The notes beneath the pieces were generated by a model. It ran no database searches and was not told where the DNA came from. It saw only the letters and a program-made list of their open reading frames with translations. From Fodinibacter sp963707895 (GTDB lineage Bacteria; Actinomycetota; Actinomycetes; Actinomycetales; Dermatophilaceae): DNA of 64,000 nt. A program made the translations under genes and the position numbers. The stretch covers positions 62,001 to 126,000 of the forward strand of contig CAVPRS010000001.1 in the NCBI GenBank assembly GCA_963707895.1, read 5' to 3'. Within the stretch, counting starts at the first letter, position 1. Every line of letters starts with the position of its first letter. Shown here in pieces: positions 23,849 through 31,730 of this stretch.

Positions 23849-24897
23849 GCGGCGACTCCTTCGTCGGTCGGTTCGTGGCCGGGCAGGTCGGGGGCGGCGT
23901 TCTCCTCGACCCAGGCGTCGACCTCGCCCCACCGCTCGTCGAGCCAGGCCGCGAAGGCGACGGGGTCGAGCGGCACGGTGTGAGCGGCATAGGTCCAGGT
24001 CTTGACCCGGAACGGGCGGTCGCTGAACGGCAGGGCGTCCCAGACCATGCGGGGCGTCGACAGCCGGGCGAGGCCGGCGTGGGCGATCACCATGACGTCG
24101 GCCTCGGGGCGGGCCGCCCGGGCTGCCCAGGCCCCGCGGGTGCGAGGCGGCAGCACGTTGCGCAGCTCCTCGGCACGGCGAGCGCGGGCGACCTCACCAC
24201 GCTCGCGCAGCCGGCGGATCAGGCCCGCGCGGCGGCCCGGGGTCCAGTTCTCGCCCTCGGGGAAGATGAGGAAGACGTCGTTGGGGTTCATCGAGGACGC
24301 CATCCTGGTCACCCCCGCGAGCCGGTCGTCGCCGGCGCCCGAGGTCGACGGCACGAAGAAGGACTGCAGGCGGGTGAGGATCGTGTCGATGCCGGGATCC
24401 CAGCGCAGCGCCTCGGCGAGCACGATGCGCGGCAGCCGCCCGGCCGTGCGCGAGAGCAGCCAGGCGACGGCCAGCGAGTCGGCCGGGCCGGCGTGCCGCG
24501 CCAGCGCCACGAGCGGCTGGTCGGCGCTGCCGAAGTGCATCCGGTCGGTGAGCTCGACCTCGAGCCCCACCCACCGGCGGGCGTAGTACATCAAGGAGTC
24601 GAGCGCCTGCGAGAACAGCCGCTCGTGGTCCTCGTGCCAGGTCGGCGAGGAGTGGTCGGGGCTCTTCGCCCACAGGGCCCAGCAGCCCACGAGCATGCGG
24701 ATGTCGACCCACATGAGCACCACGGCGAGGCACGTGGCGCGGAACAGCCTGGCGCGCCGGTCGACCACCACCATGAACGCGCCGGCGACGACGACCGGAA
24801 CCGCAAGCCCGGTGACGACCACGCCGACAAGGGGCCACAGCACGTGCAGGACCCGGCGCACGAGCAGCGGCGGCGGGGGGATGCTGCGGGCGCCCAT
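23845..24897 (-). CDS. PlsC-like membrane acyltransferase
   Basis: 350 residues with two N-terminal membrane spans (~20-62). H(X)4D is present as ARHAGPAD (His135, Asp140), the catalytic pair of glycerolipid acyltransferases. The glycerol-phosphate binding block is FPEGENWTPGRR (212 onward). The long C-terminal part (KTWTYAAHTVPLDPVAFAAW) resembles the LPLAT/LCLAT1-like group rather than classical PlsC (~240 aa). Probably acylates a lysophospholipid at the membrane. A TACGCT box lies 7 nt before the ATG. Confidence 0.82.
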   Translation of the reverse strand: MGARSIPPPPLLVRRVLHVLWPLVGVVVTGLAVPVVVAGAFMVVVDRRARLFRATCLAVVLMWVDIRMLVGCWALWAKSPDHSSPTWHEDHERLFSQALDSLMYYARRWVGLEVELTDRMHFGSADQPLVALARHAGPADSLAVAWLLSRTAGRLPRIVLAEALRWDPGIDTILTRLQSFFVPSTSGAGDDRLAGVTRMASSMNPNDVFLIFPEGENWTPGRRAGLIRRLRERGEVARARRAEELRNVLPPRTRGAWAARAARPEADVMVIAHAGLARLSTPRMVWDALPFSDRPFRVKTWTYAAHTVPLDPVAFAAWLDERWGEVDAWVEENAAPDLPGHEPTDEGVAA

Positions 24898-24904
24898 GGG
24901 CGTC

Positions 24905-24910
24905 AGCGTA
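24905..24910 (-). promoter_or_regulatory. -10 box of a leaderless promoter (TACGCT)
   Basis: TACGCT on the minus strand ends 7 nt before the acyltransferase ATG. Confidence 0.45.
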
Positions 24911-24933
24911 TGCCCGGCGACCGGCGCCGACGG

Positions 24934-25767
24934 TCAGCCCGCGTCGAGCCCGCTGAGGTAGTCACCTGTGGCCGCGCGGGCCGCGTCCATCCGCTCGCGC
25001 ATCCGGCCGGACCGGGCCTGGCCGATGGAGATGTTGGGGCTCTCGGTCGAGCCGCTCGGCAGCACGTGCATCTCGACGTCGTCGGGCACGCTCTCCATCT
25101 CGTGCACGAAGCGGTGCCGCCGCCCGATCTCGAAGGCCACCGTCGCCACCTCCCAGGGCTTGGTCGGGGGCTTGAGCGGCTGCTCGACCCGGCCGACCTG
25201 GAGCACGAAGATGCGAGTGGCGCCCAGCGCCAGGGCGCGCCCGACCGGGATCGAGTGCACCAGACCGCCGTCGAGGAAGTGTCGCTCCCCGATCCGCACG
25301 GCGGGGAAGAGCCCGGGCACCGAGCACGACGCCACCACCGGGTCGGCGAGGTCTCCCTCCGCGAACCACACCGCGCTCGCGTCCTCGATGCACGCGGCCA
25401 CGCACTGGAAGGGCACCGTGAGGTCCTCGAACCGGTCCACCGGCAGGTAGCGCTCGATGACGTGGCGCAGGGGTGCGTTCGACAGCAGGTGGGTGCGGTA
25501 CTTCGCGACCCGAGCCGCCTGGCGCACCGGGTTGTCGAGGAAGACCCCCTCGCGCACGACCGCCTCCCACACCGCCGCCAGCCGGTCGGCGCCCTCGGGC
25601 CCCGGGTCGGCCGCGATGAACGCGCCGTTGAGGGCACCGATGCTGGTGCCCAGCACGAGATCGGGCCGGATGCCGTGCTCGGCCAGCGCCCGCAGCATCC
25701 CCACCTCGCTGGACCCGAGCACGCCGCCGCCCCCGAGGACGTACGCGGTGGTCTCCTCGCGCGGCAT
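24934..25767 (-). CDS. Patatin-like phospholipase
   Basis: 277 residues. The oxyanion loop is LGGGGVLGSSEVG, the nucleophile elbow GTSIG with Ser42, and the catalytic Asp166 sits in the DGG of FLDGGLVHSIP, giving a Ser-Asp dyad. No signal peptide, so it probably acts on cytoplasmic-side membrane lipids, releasing fatty acids. ATG 25767 is chosen over TTG 25776 because a TAGATT box ends 7 nt before it. Located between two acyltransferase genes, which suggests lipid remodelling. Confidence 0.9.
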   Translation of the reverse strand: MPREETTAYVLGGGGVLGSSEVGMLRALAEHGIRPDLVLGTSIGALNGAFIAADPGPEGADRLAAVWEAVVREGVFLDNPVRQAARVAKYRTHLLSNAPLRHVIERYLPVDRFEDLTVPFQCVAACIEDASAVWFAEGDLADPVVASCSVPGLFPAVRIGERHFLDGGLVHSIPVGRALALGATRIFVLQVGRVEQPLKPPTKPWEVATVAFEIGRRHRFVHEMESVPDDVEMHVLPSGSTESPNISIGQARSGRMRERMDAARAATGDYLSGLDAG

Positions 25768-25774
25768 ACCGGCC

Positions 25775-25780
25775 AATCTA
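25775..25780 (-). promoter_or_regulatory. -10 box of a leaderless promoter (TAGATT)
   Basis: TAGATT on the minus strand ends 7 nt before ATG 25767 of the patatin gene. Confidence 0.5.
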
Positions 25781-25820
25781 GGCCGTCACCCGGCGTGGTG
25801 TACCCGGGTCCGGTCACCGG

Positions 25821-25826
25821 TAGCCT
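25821..25826 (+). promoter_or_regulatory. -10 box of a leaderless promoter (TAGCCT)
   Basis: TAGCCT ends 6 nt before the ATG of the HAD-acyltransferase gene. Confidence 0.5.
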
Positions 25827-25832
25827 CCCCCC

Positions 25833-27209
25833 ATGGGCGGCGCCGCGATCTTCGACCTCGATCGCACGCTGCTCCAGGGCGGCACCGGTCCGCTGCTCTC
25901 CCGGGCGATGTACGACCTCGGTGTGGTCACCCGCAAGGTGCCCGGCGAGCGACTGCTCTACGGCATGTTCGACCTGATCGGCGAGACGCTGCCGTCGATC
26001 TTCCTGGCCCGTCAGGCCACCCTGCTCGCCAAGGGCCGCGAGAGCGCAACCTTCGACGACGCGGCGGCCGCGGCGGCCGAGTCGATCGCGGCCGTCATCC
26101 ACCCCTTCGCGCTCGCGCTCATCGAGCAGCACCACGCGGCCGGACGGCCGGTCGTGCTCGCGACGACGACGCCCTACCACCTGATCAAGCCGCTTGCCGA
26201 CAAGCTCGGCTTCGACCACGTGATCGCCACGCGCTACTCGATCAACGAGGAGGGCCGGTTCGACGGCTCCATCTCGGGCAACTTCGTGTGGTCGCGCGGC
26301 AAGATCGCCGCGGTCCGGGAGTGGGCCGAGCACGAGGGCGTCGACCTCGGCGAGAGCTTCGCCTACTCCGACTCGATCTACGACCTGCCGCTGCTGTCCG
26401 CCGTCGGCAGCCCGGCCGCCGTCAACCCCGACCCACGACTCGCCGTCTACGCGATCGCGCGCGGCTGGCCGATCGTGCACTTCGACGTCTCGCCGGGCGT
26501 GATCAAGGTCCCGGTGCTCGGCGTCGAGCTGCAGCGCCTGCTCTTCCTCGCCAGCCCGCCCGTGCTGTGGCCCTATGCCCGCTTCGACGTCGCGGGGACC
26601 GAGCACATCCCGCGCACCGGTCCCGCGATCCTCGTCGGCAACCACCGCTCCTACTTCGACATCCCGGCGATGATCCAGATGATGCGCCGCACCGGGCGCA
26701 CCGGGCGCATCCTCGCCAAGCGCGAGCTGTTCGACGTACCCGTCGTGGGCGCGCTCGCGACGGCCCTCGGCGGCATCCCGGTCGACCGGCGCAGCGGTGG
26801 GGCCGAGTCGTTCGAGCACGCCGCCGTGGCCCTCGAGGGCGGCGAGCTGGTCTGTCTCCTGCCCCAGGGCACCATCCCGCGCGGCGAGAAGTTCTTCGAC
26901 CCGGTGCTCAAGGGCCGCACCGGCGCGGCACGCCTCGCCGCCATGACCGGCGCCCCCGTCATCCCGTTCGGGGTCTGGGGCAGCGAGCACGTGTGGCCGC
27001 GCTCCGAGCCGGTCCCGCGGATGTTCAACCTCGCCTCGCCGCCGAGCGTGCGGGTGCGGGTCGGTCCGCCCGTCGAGCTGAAGCTGCGCTCGGCGCCGGC
27101 CGACACCCGTCGGATCATGGAGGCGATCACGCAGTGCCTGCCCCCGGAGGCCCGGGAGCAGCGCGAGCCCACGGCCGAGGAGATCCGGCTCGCCACCCCG
27201 GCCCACTGA
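25833..27209 (+). CDS. HAD-IB phosphatase / lysophospholipid acyltransferase fusion
   Basis: 458 residues in two halves. Residues 1-~215 are a HAD-IB (SerB-like) phosphatase with the nucleophile motif FDLDRT (Asp8, Asp10), motif II ATTTPY and motif III YSDSIYDLPLL. Residues ~245-440 are a PlsC acyltransferase with NHRSYFD (His271, Asp276), GGIPVDRR and LPQGTIPRG. Such fusions are known in actinobacteria, including mycobacteria. They may remove a phosphate and acylate the same glycerolipid. Divergent from the patatin gene. Confidence 0.92.
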   Translation: MGGAAIFDLDRTLLQGGTGPLLSRAMYDLGVVTRKVPGERLLYGMFDLIGETLPSIFLARQATLLAKGRESATFDDAAAAAAESIAAVIHPFALALIEQHHAAGRPVVLATTTPYHLIKPLADKLGFDHVIATRYSINEEGRFDGSISGNFVWSRGKIAAVREWAEHEGVDLGESFAYSDSIYDLPLLSAVGSPAAVNPDPRLAVYAIARGWPIVHFDVSPGVIKVPVLGVELQRLLFLASPPVLWPYARFDVAGTEHIPRTGPAILVGNHRSYFDIPAMIQMMRRTGRTGRILAKRELFDVPVVGALATALGGIPVDRRSGGAESFEHAAVALEGGELVCLLPQGTIPRGEKFFDPVLKGRTGAARLAAMTGAPVIPFGVWGSEHVWPRSEPVPRMFNLASPPSVRVRVGPPVELKLRSAPADTRRIMEAITQCLPPEAREQREPTAEEIRLATPAH

Positions 27210-27282
27210 CCGGCCGGGTGGCGCGGGCGTTCCGCGGGGCGGATCGGGATTTGACCTCCGGCGGGGATTAGGGTTCCCTAAC

Positions 27283-27301
27283 TCAGGTAAGCCTTACCTG
27301 C
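27283..27301. promoter_or_regulatory. DtxR/IdeR iron box upstream of efeUOB
   Basis: The near-perfect palindrome CAGGTAAGCCTTACCTG matches the DtxR/IdeR consensus half-sites (AGGTWAG/CTWACCT). It lies about 20-35 nt before the efeU ATG, downstream of a TTGACC -35-like hexamer at 27251. Binding of the Fe(II)-repressor here would silence ferrous/ferric uptake when iron is plentiful. Confidence 0.85.
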
Positions 27302-27319
27302 CTCGGACGGGAGAACGAG

Positions 27320-28180
27320 ATGTTCGTCAGCAACGCCCTCATCGGGCTGCGCGAGGGTCTCGAGGCGGCGCTCGTCGTCGTCATCCTCCTCGCCTTCCTG
27401 ACCAAGACGAACCGCACCTGGGGCACCCGCTACGTCTGGCTCGGGGTCGGCACCGCCGTCGCGCTCTCGGTGGTCCTCGGCGCCGCCCTCACCTACGGCA
27501 CCCGGCAGCTGTCCTTCGAGGCGCAGGAGCTGATCGGCGGGCTCGCCAGCATCATCGCGGTCGGCTTCGTCACCGTCATGGTGTTCTGGATGAAGTCGGC
27601 CTCGCGCACGATCTCGGGCGAGCTCAAGGGCAAGCTCGACAAGGCCCTCGACCTGGGCCCGTTCGCCGTGGCCCTCGTCGCGTTCCTGGGTGTCGGCCGC
27701 GAGGGGCTCGAGACCGCGATCTTCTTCTACGCCACCGCCGAGGCCGCGGGGTCGGGCAACAACGTGCCGCTGCTCGGCTGGCTGGTCGGCTTCGCCGGGG
27801 CCGTGGCGCTCGGCTGGCTCATCTACCGCGGGGCCCTGAAGATCAACCTCGGCAAGTTCTTCAAGTGGACCGGCGTCGCCCTCATCATCGTCGCGGGCGG
27901 CATCCTCTCCTACGGCATCCACGACCTCCAGGAGGCAGGGGTGCTGCCCGGCCTGAACAACCTCGCCTTCGACGTCTCGGGCACCGTCGACCCCACCTCC
28001 TGGTACGGCACCCTGCTCAAGGGCACCGTCAACTTCACGCCGGCCACCACCGTGCTGCAGGCCGTGGCGTGGGTGCTCTACGTCGGCACCGTCATGTTCT
28101 TCTTCCTGCGCCCGTCGAAGCCCTCTGCTCCGGCCGCCACGGCGCCCGCCCCCGCGGTGCAGGAGTCGACGTCCGCCTGA
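27320..28180 (+). CDS. efeU: Iron permease EfeU (FTR1 family)
   Basis: 286 residues, seven membrane spans. The two essential REGLE motifs are present: REGLEAAL (Arg11-Glu15) in the first span and REGLETAIFF (Arg127, Glu128 onward) in the fourth. This is the membrane channel of the Efe system, moving iron supplied by EfeO/EfeB. The ATG has a GGGAG ribosome site, and an iron box covers the promoter. The C-terminal tail (~268-286) is Pro/Ala-rich and cytoplasmic. First gene of efeUOB. Confidence 0.96.
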   Translation: MFVSNALIGLREGLEAALVVVILLAFLTKTNRTWGTRYVWLGVGTAVALSVVLGAALTYGTRQLSFEAQELIGGLASIIAVGFVTVMVFWMKSASRTISGELKGKLDKALDLGPFAVALVAFLGVGREGLETAIFFYATAEAAGSGNNVPLLGWLVGFAGAVALGWLIYRGALKINLGKFFKWTGVALIIVAGGILSYGIHDLQEAGVLPGLNNLAFDVSGTVDPTSWYGTLLKGTVNFTPATTVLQAVAWVLYVGTVMFFFLRPSKPSAPAATAPAPAVQESTSA

Positions 28181-28269
28181 CCGCCGGCCCGCGCACCCCA
28201 CACCCGTCACGCCGCCCGATCCACCCGACCCCAGACCCGACCCACCGAACCACCTCCAGGAGTAGCTCC

Positions 28270-29412
28270 GTGCGTCCTCGTCCTCTCGCCCTCGCCGCCG
28301 TCCTGGCCCTGCCCGCGACCCTCGCGCTGGCCGGCTGCTCCGGCGAGTCCTCGGATGGGTCCGCCAGCGGCGCCGGCCCGATCTCGGTCAAGGCCAGCGA
28401 CACCGCGTGCGAGGTCTCGCGCACCGAGGCTCCCGCCGGCACGGTGCAGTTCACCGTCACCAACTCCGGCAACAAGGTCAACGAGTTCTACGTCTACGCC
28501 GAGGGCGACCGGATCATGGGCGAGGTCGAGAACGTCGCTCCGGGCCTGACCCGCACCTTCCACGTCGACCTCTCCGAGCCCGGCTCGTACCAGACCGCCT
28601 GCAAGCCGGGGATGGTGGGCGACGGCATCCGCGCCGCCTTCAACGTCACCGGGTCCTCGACCGCGAGCAAGAGCGACGACGAGAACCTCAAGGCCGCCGT
28701 CACCGAGTACCAGCGCTACGTGGCCTCGCAGTCCGACGCGTTCCTCGCCCAGACCACCGCGTTCGTCGAGCTCGTCAAGGCCGGCAAGGTCGACGAGGCC
28801 AAGGCCCTCTACCCGACCGCCCGGTCCTACTGGGAGCGGATCGAGCCGGTGGCCGAGTCGTTCGGCGACCTCGACCCGAAGATCGACGGCCGCGCCGAGG
28901 TCGTCGACGACGGGATGAAGTTCACCGGGTACCACCGCCTCGAGAAGGACCTGTGGGAGGACGGCCTGCAGCCCGACTCCTCGGCCGTCGCCGACCAGCT
29001 GCTCGCCGACGTCACCGAGCTGGTCACCAGGGCCAAGGCCGTCGAGCTGAACCCCCTGCAGCTCGCCAACGGCTCCAAGGCCCTGCTCGACGAGATCGCC
29101 ACCGGCAAGATCACCGGTGAGGAGGAGCGGTACAGCCACACCGACCTGTGGGACTTCGAGGCCAACTTCGAGGGGTCCAAGTCGGCCATCGCGGCCCTGC
29201 GCCCGTACCTCCAGGCCCAGGACCCGGCCCTGGTCACGACGATCGACACCACCGGCAAGGCCCTCGGCGACCTGCTCGAGAGCTACCGCGACGGTGACGG
29301 GTTCGTGCTCTACCCCGCCCTCACCCCTGCCGACATCAAGAAGCTGACCGAGGCGCTCGATGCCTTCTCGGAGCCCGTCGCCACGGTGGCCGGGGTGGTG
29401 GCTCAGGGGTGA
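28270..29412 (+). CDS. efeO: Iron uptake lipoprotein EfeO (cupredoxin + M75 domains)
   Basis: 380 residues. The signal peptide ends in lipobox LAGC (Cys23), so the protein is tethered outside the membrane. Residues ~35-125 are a cupredoxin-like domain (VQFTVTNSGNKVNEFYVYAE, SYQTACKPGMVGDGI). Residues ~135-380 are the M75 imelysin-like domain with HxxE as GYHRLEKDLW, the proposed metal site. It captures iron and passes it to EfeU. GTG start with AGGAG 9 nt upstream. GTGA overlap with efeB. Confidence 0.95.
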   Translation: MRPRPLALAAVLALPATLALAGCSGESSDGSASGAGPISVKASDTACEVSRTEAPAGTVQFTVTNSGNKVNEFYVYAEGDRIMGEVENVAPGLTRTFHVDLSEPGSYQTACKPGMVGDGIRAAFNVTGSSTASKSDDENLKAAVTEYQRYVASQSDAFLAQTTAFVELVKAGKVDEAKALYPTARSYWERIEPVAESFGDLDPKIDGRAEVVDDGMKFTGYHRLEKDLWEDGLQPDSSAVADQLLADVTELVTRAKAVELNPLQLANGSKALLDEIATGKITGEEERYSHTDLWDFEANFEGSKSAIAALRPYLQAQDPALVTTIDTTGKALGDLLESYRDGDGFVLYPALTPADIKKLTEALDAFSEPVATVAGVVAQG

Positions 29413-30671
29413 ACGGGTCCACCCGTCGTGCGGTCCTCGCCACCGGTGCGGGCGCGGCCCTCGCCGGGGCCGCTGCCGGGCTGACCTACGCCGCGCGGCC
29501 GGCATCCGCCGACGTCCAGGACGAGCCGGATGCCGTCGACGCCGGGATCGTGCCCTTCCGCGGTGTGCGGCAGGCCGGCATCACCACGGCCGCCCAGGAC
29601 CGGCTGCACCTCGTCGCCCTCGACGTCGTCACCGACGACCCCGAGGCGCTGCGCGACCTGCTGGCCCGCTGGACCGTCGCCGCCGAGCGGATGACGTTCG
29701 GGGCCGAGGCGGCGCCGGGCGGTGTCGTGGGTGGTGGCCCGTGGAAGGTGCCGCAGGACACCGGCGAGGCCTACGACCTCGCCCCGGGGCACCTCACGGT
29801 GACCATCGGCTACGGCGCGAGCCTGTTCGACGACCGGTTCGGCCTGGCCGACCGCAAGCCCGAGGCGCTGCGCGAGCTGCCGGCCTTCCTCGGCGACGAC
29901 CTGGACCCGGCACGCTCGGGGGGCGACATCGTCATCCAGGCCTGTTCCGACGACCCGCAGGTGGCCGTGCACGCGGTGCGCAACCTGGTGCGGCTCGGCT
30001 TCGGGGTCGTCGCGGTGCGGTGGAGCCAGCTCGGCTTCGGTCGCACGTCGTCGACCTCGCAGTCCCAGGTGACGCCGCGCAACATGTTCGGGTTCAAGGA
30101 CGGCACCGCCAACCTGAAGTCCGAGGACACCGCCGCCCTCGACGAGCACGTCTGGGTGGCGCCGTCCGACGTGCCCGGCGCCGCGGGCTGGCTGGCCGGC
30201 GGGTCCTACCTCGTGGCCCGGAGGATCAGGATGCACATCGAGATCTGGGACCGCACACCGCTCATGGAGCAGGAGCAGATCGTCGGGCGCGACAAGAAGG
30301 TCGGTGCGCCGCTGGGGGGCTCGGGGGAGTTCGACGAGCTCGACTTCGCCAAGAAGGGCACCGACGGCGAGCCCCGGATCCCGGTCACCGCCCACGTGCG
30401 GCTGGCCCACCACAGCAACCTCGACGGCGTGCGGATCCTGCGCCGGGGGTACAACTTCACCGACGGCACCGACGGCCAGGGCCACCTCGACGCCGGGCTG
30501 TTCTTCCTCGCCTTCATGCGCGACGCCCACCGGCAGTTCGTGCCGATGCAGCGCGCGCTCGCCGGCTCCGACCTCATGAACGAGTACATCGAGCACACCG
30601 GGTCGGCCCTGTTCGCCTGCCCCCCGGGGCTGGGTGCCGACGACGACTGGGGCTCCCAGCTCTTCACCTGA
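29409..30671 (+). CDS. efeB: Deferrochelatase/peroxidase EfeB (Dyp type)
   Basis: 420 residues. The N-terminus has a twin-arginine signal (STRRAVLATGAGAALAGAAA, Arg6-Arg7), so it is exported folded with heme. The Dyp peroxidase motif GXXDG is GFKDG (Asp231). The RRIRMHIEIWDRTPL segment is expected to hold the proximal heme His. It oxidises Fe(II) or extracts iron from heme for EfeO/EfeU. Translationally coupled to efeO. No frame problem. Confidence 0.95.
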   Translation: MNGSTRRAVLATGAGAALAGAAAGLTYAARPASADVQDEPDAVDAGIVPFRGVRQAGITTAAQDRLHLVALDVVTDDPEALRDLLARWTVAAERMTFGAEAAPGGVVGGGPWKVPQDTGEAYDLAPGHLTVTIGYGASLFDDRFGLADRKPEALRELPAFLGDDLDPARSGGDIVIQACSDDPQVAVHAVRNLVRLGFGVVAVRWSQLGFGRTSSTSQSQVTPRNMFGFKDGTANLKSEDTAALDEHVWVAPSDVPGAAGWLAGGSYLVARRIRMHIEIWDRTPLMEQEQIVGRDKKVGAPLGGSGEFDELDFAKKGTDGEPRIPVTAHVRLAHHSNLDGVRILRRGYNFTDGTDGQGHLDAGLFFLAFMRDAHRQFVPMQRALAGSDLMNEYIEHTGSALFACPPGLGADDDWGSQLFT

Positions 30672-30689
30672 GGTGTCCGAGGCCGGTCC

Positions 30690-30695
30690 TAGGCT
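30690..30695 (+). promoter_or_regulatory. -10 box of a leaderless promoter (TAGGCT)
   Basis: TAGGCT ends 6 nt before the ATG of the EVE gene, so this gene can be transcribed apart from efeUOB. Confidence 0.5.
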
Positions 30696-30701
30696 GCTCG
30701 G

Positions 30702-31109
30702 ATGACGAGCTCCACGGCACGGCACTGGGTCGTCGTCGTCTCGCGCGACCACGCGAGGCGCGGCGTCACCGGCGGCTTCATCATGGCCAACCACGGCAAG
30801 CGGGCACCACTGGTGCGGATGACGCGTGGCGACGGCATCCTCGTCTACTCGCCCACGACGACCTACCCCCACGGAGAACCGTTGCGGGCGGTCACGATGG
30901 TCGGCGAGGTCACCGGCGACGAGCCCGAGCCGAGCGAGGCCATCCCGGGCGGGTTCCGGCTCGCGGCAGATCTGCACGAGGTCGAACCGGTGCCCATGCA
31001 GGACATCCGCGACCACCTGCCGGCATCACGGATCCGGTTCGGGTTCTTCGAGATCGACGCCGCCGATGCCGCGGCGATCAGGACACTCGCGGTGCCCCTG
31101 CGCTCCTGA
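30702..31109 (+). CDS. EVE domain protein (UPF0310, PUA-like fold)
   Basis: 135 residues forming a single EVE domain: HWVVVVSRDHARRGVTGGFI, HGKRAPLVRMTRGDGILVYS, then RAVTMVGEVTG and SRIRFGFFEI. EVE/YTH-like pockets bind modified bases in DNA or RNA, and such proteins often serve in restriction or RNA-modification reading. No nuclease or helicase partner is adjacent here, so this is a stand-alone reader of unknown target. Confidence 0.85.
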   Translation: MTSSTARHWVVVVSRDHARRGVTGGFIMANHGKRAPLVRMTRGDGILVYSPTTTYPHGEPLRAVTMVGEVTGDEPEPSEAIPGGFRLAADLHEVEPVPMQDIRDHLPASRIRFGFFEIDAADAAAIRTLAVPLRS

Positions 31110-31121
31110 CCCTGGCGGCCG

Positions 31122-31604
31122 TCAGCTGCCGAAGGTCTCCATCAGCACGGCGCGCTCGGCGTCGGTGAGGTTGGTCGCGATCAGGGTGCTGTGCATGTGC
31201 ATGCGCTCACCGACCCGGTCGAGATCCCCCTGCTCGGTGACGACGAACAGGGCCGAGGTGCCCGGGGTCACCTGGGTGCGGATGGTCTCGAGCTGCTCCT
31301 TGCTGATGCCCGCGTCGGCCGTCAGCTTGCTCAGCGCACCGATGCCCGCGCCCACCACGCCGCCGATGATCGGCACGAAGAACAGCGCGCCGATCAGCAC
31401 ACCCCACAGGGCTCCCCAGCCGCTGCCGTGCCAGCGCTCCTCGTGGCCCTCGTGGGTCGTCGGCTTCTTGTCGCCCTCGGGCCACGTGACGACGGCGTGG
31501 TCGATGATCTTGACCATCCCTTCACGCTGGCACTGCTTGAGGGTCTCGGCGGCCTGCTGTGCGCCGTTGGGACCGTCGAACTTCCAGACCGTGAACGCTG
31601 CCAT
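31122..31604 (-). CDS. DUF1269 family protein
   Basis: 160 residues. An N-terminal ferredoxin-like half (FTVWKFDGPNGAQQAAETL) is followed by a central Gly-rich hydrophobic hairpin (ALWGVLIGALFFVPIIGGVV) and a C-terminal half with SALFVVTEQGDLDRVGERM. This is the DUF1269 layout, a small membrane-associated family without known function. Monocistronic; its ATG has an upstream GGAGCAC that could serve as ribosome site. Confidence 0.85.
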   Translation of the reverse strand: MAAFTVWKFDGPNGAQQAAETLKQCQREGMVKIIDHAVVTWPEGDKKPTTHEGHEERWHGSGWGALWGVLIGALFFVPIIGGVVGAGIGALSKLTADAGISKEQLETIRTQVTPGTSALFVVTEQGDLDRVGERMHMHSTLIATNLTDAERAVLMETFGS

Positions 31605-31730
31605 CGGGTGCTCCTCGACGTGGGCTCGGGGCCCGTCCGGCGGTGCGCCAGAGGGTTGTCCCGACCCTACCCCCGAGGTCGTGCGCCGCTAAGGCTGGCG
31701 TGAGGGTCTCTCGGACGTCAGGCTGGGCCC

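Noticed and set aside
30702..31109. EVE protein as part of a restriction or anti-phage system
   Set aside because: No nuclease, methylase or helicase gene is adjacent; neighbours are iron uptake and housekeeping genes.
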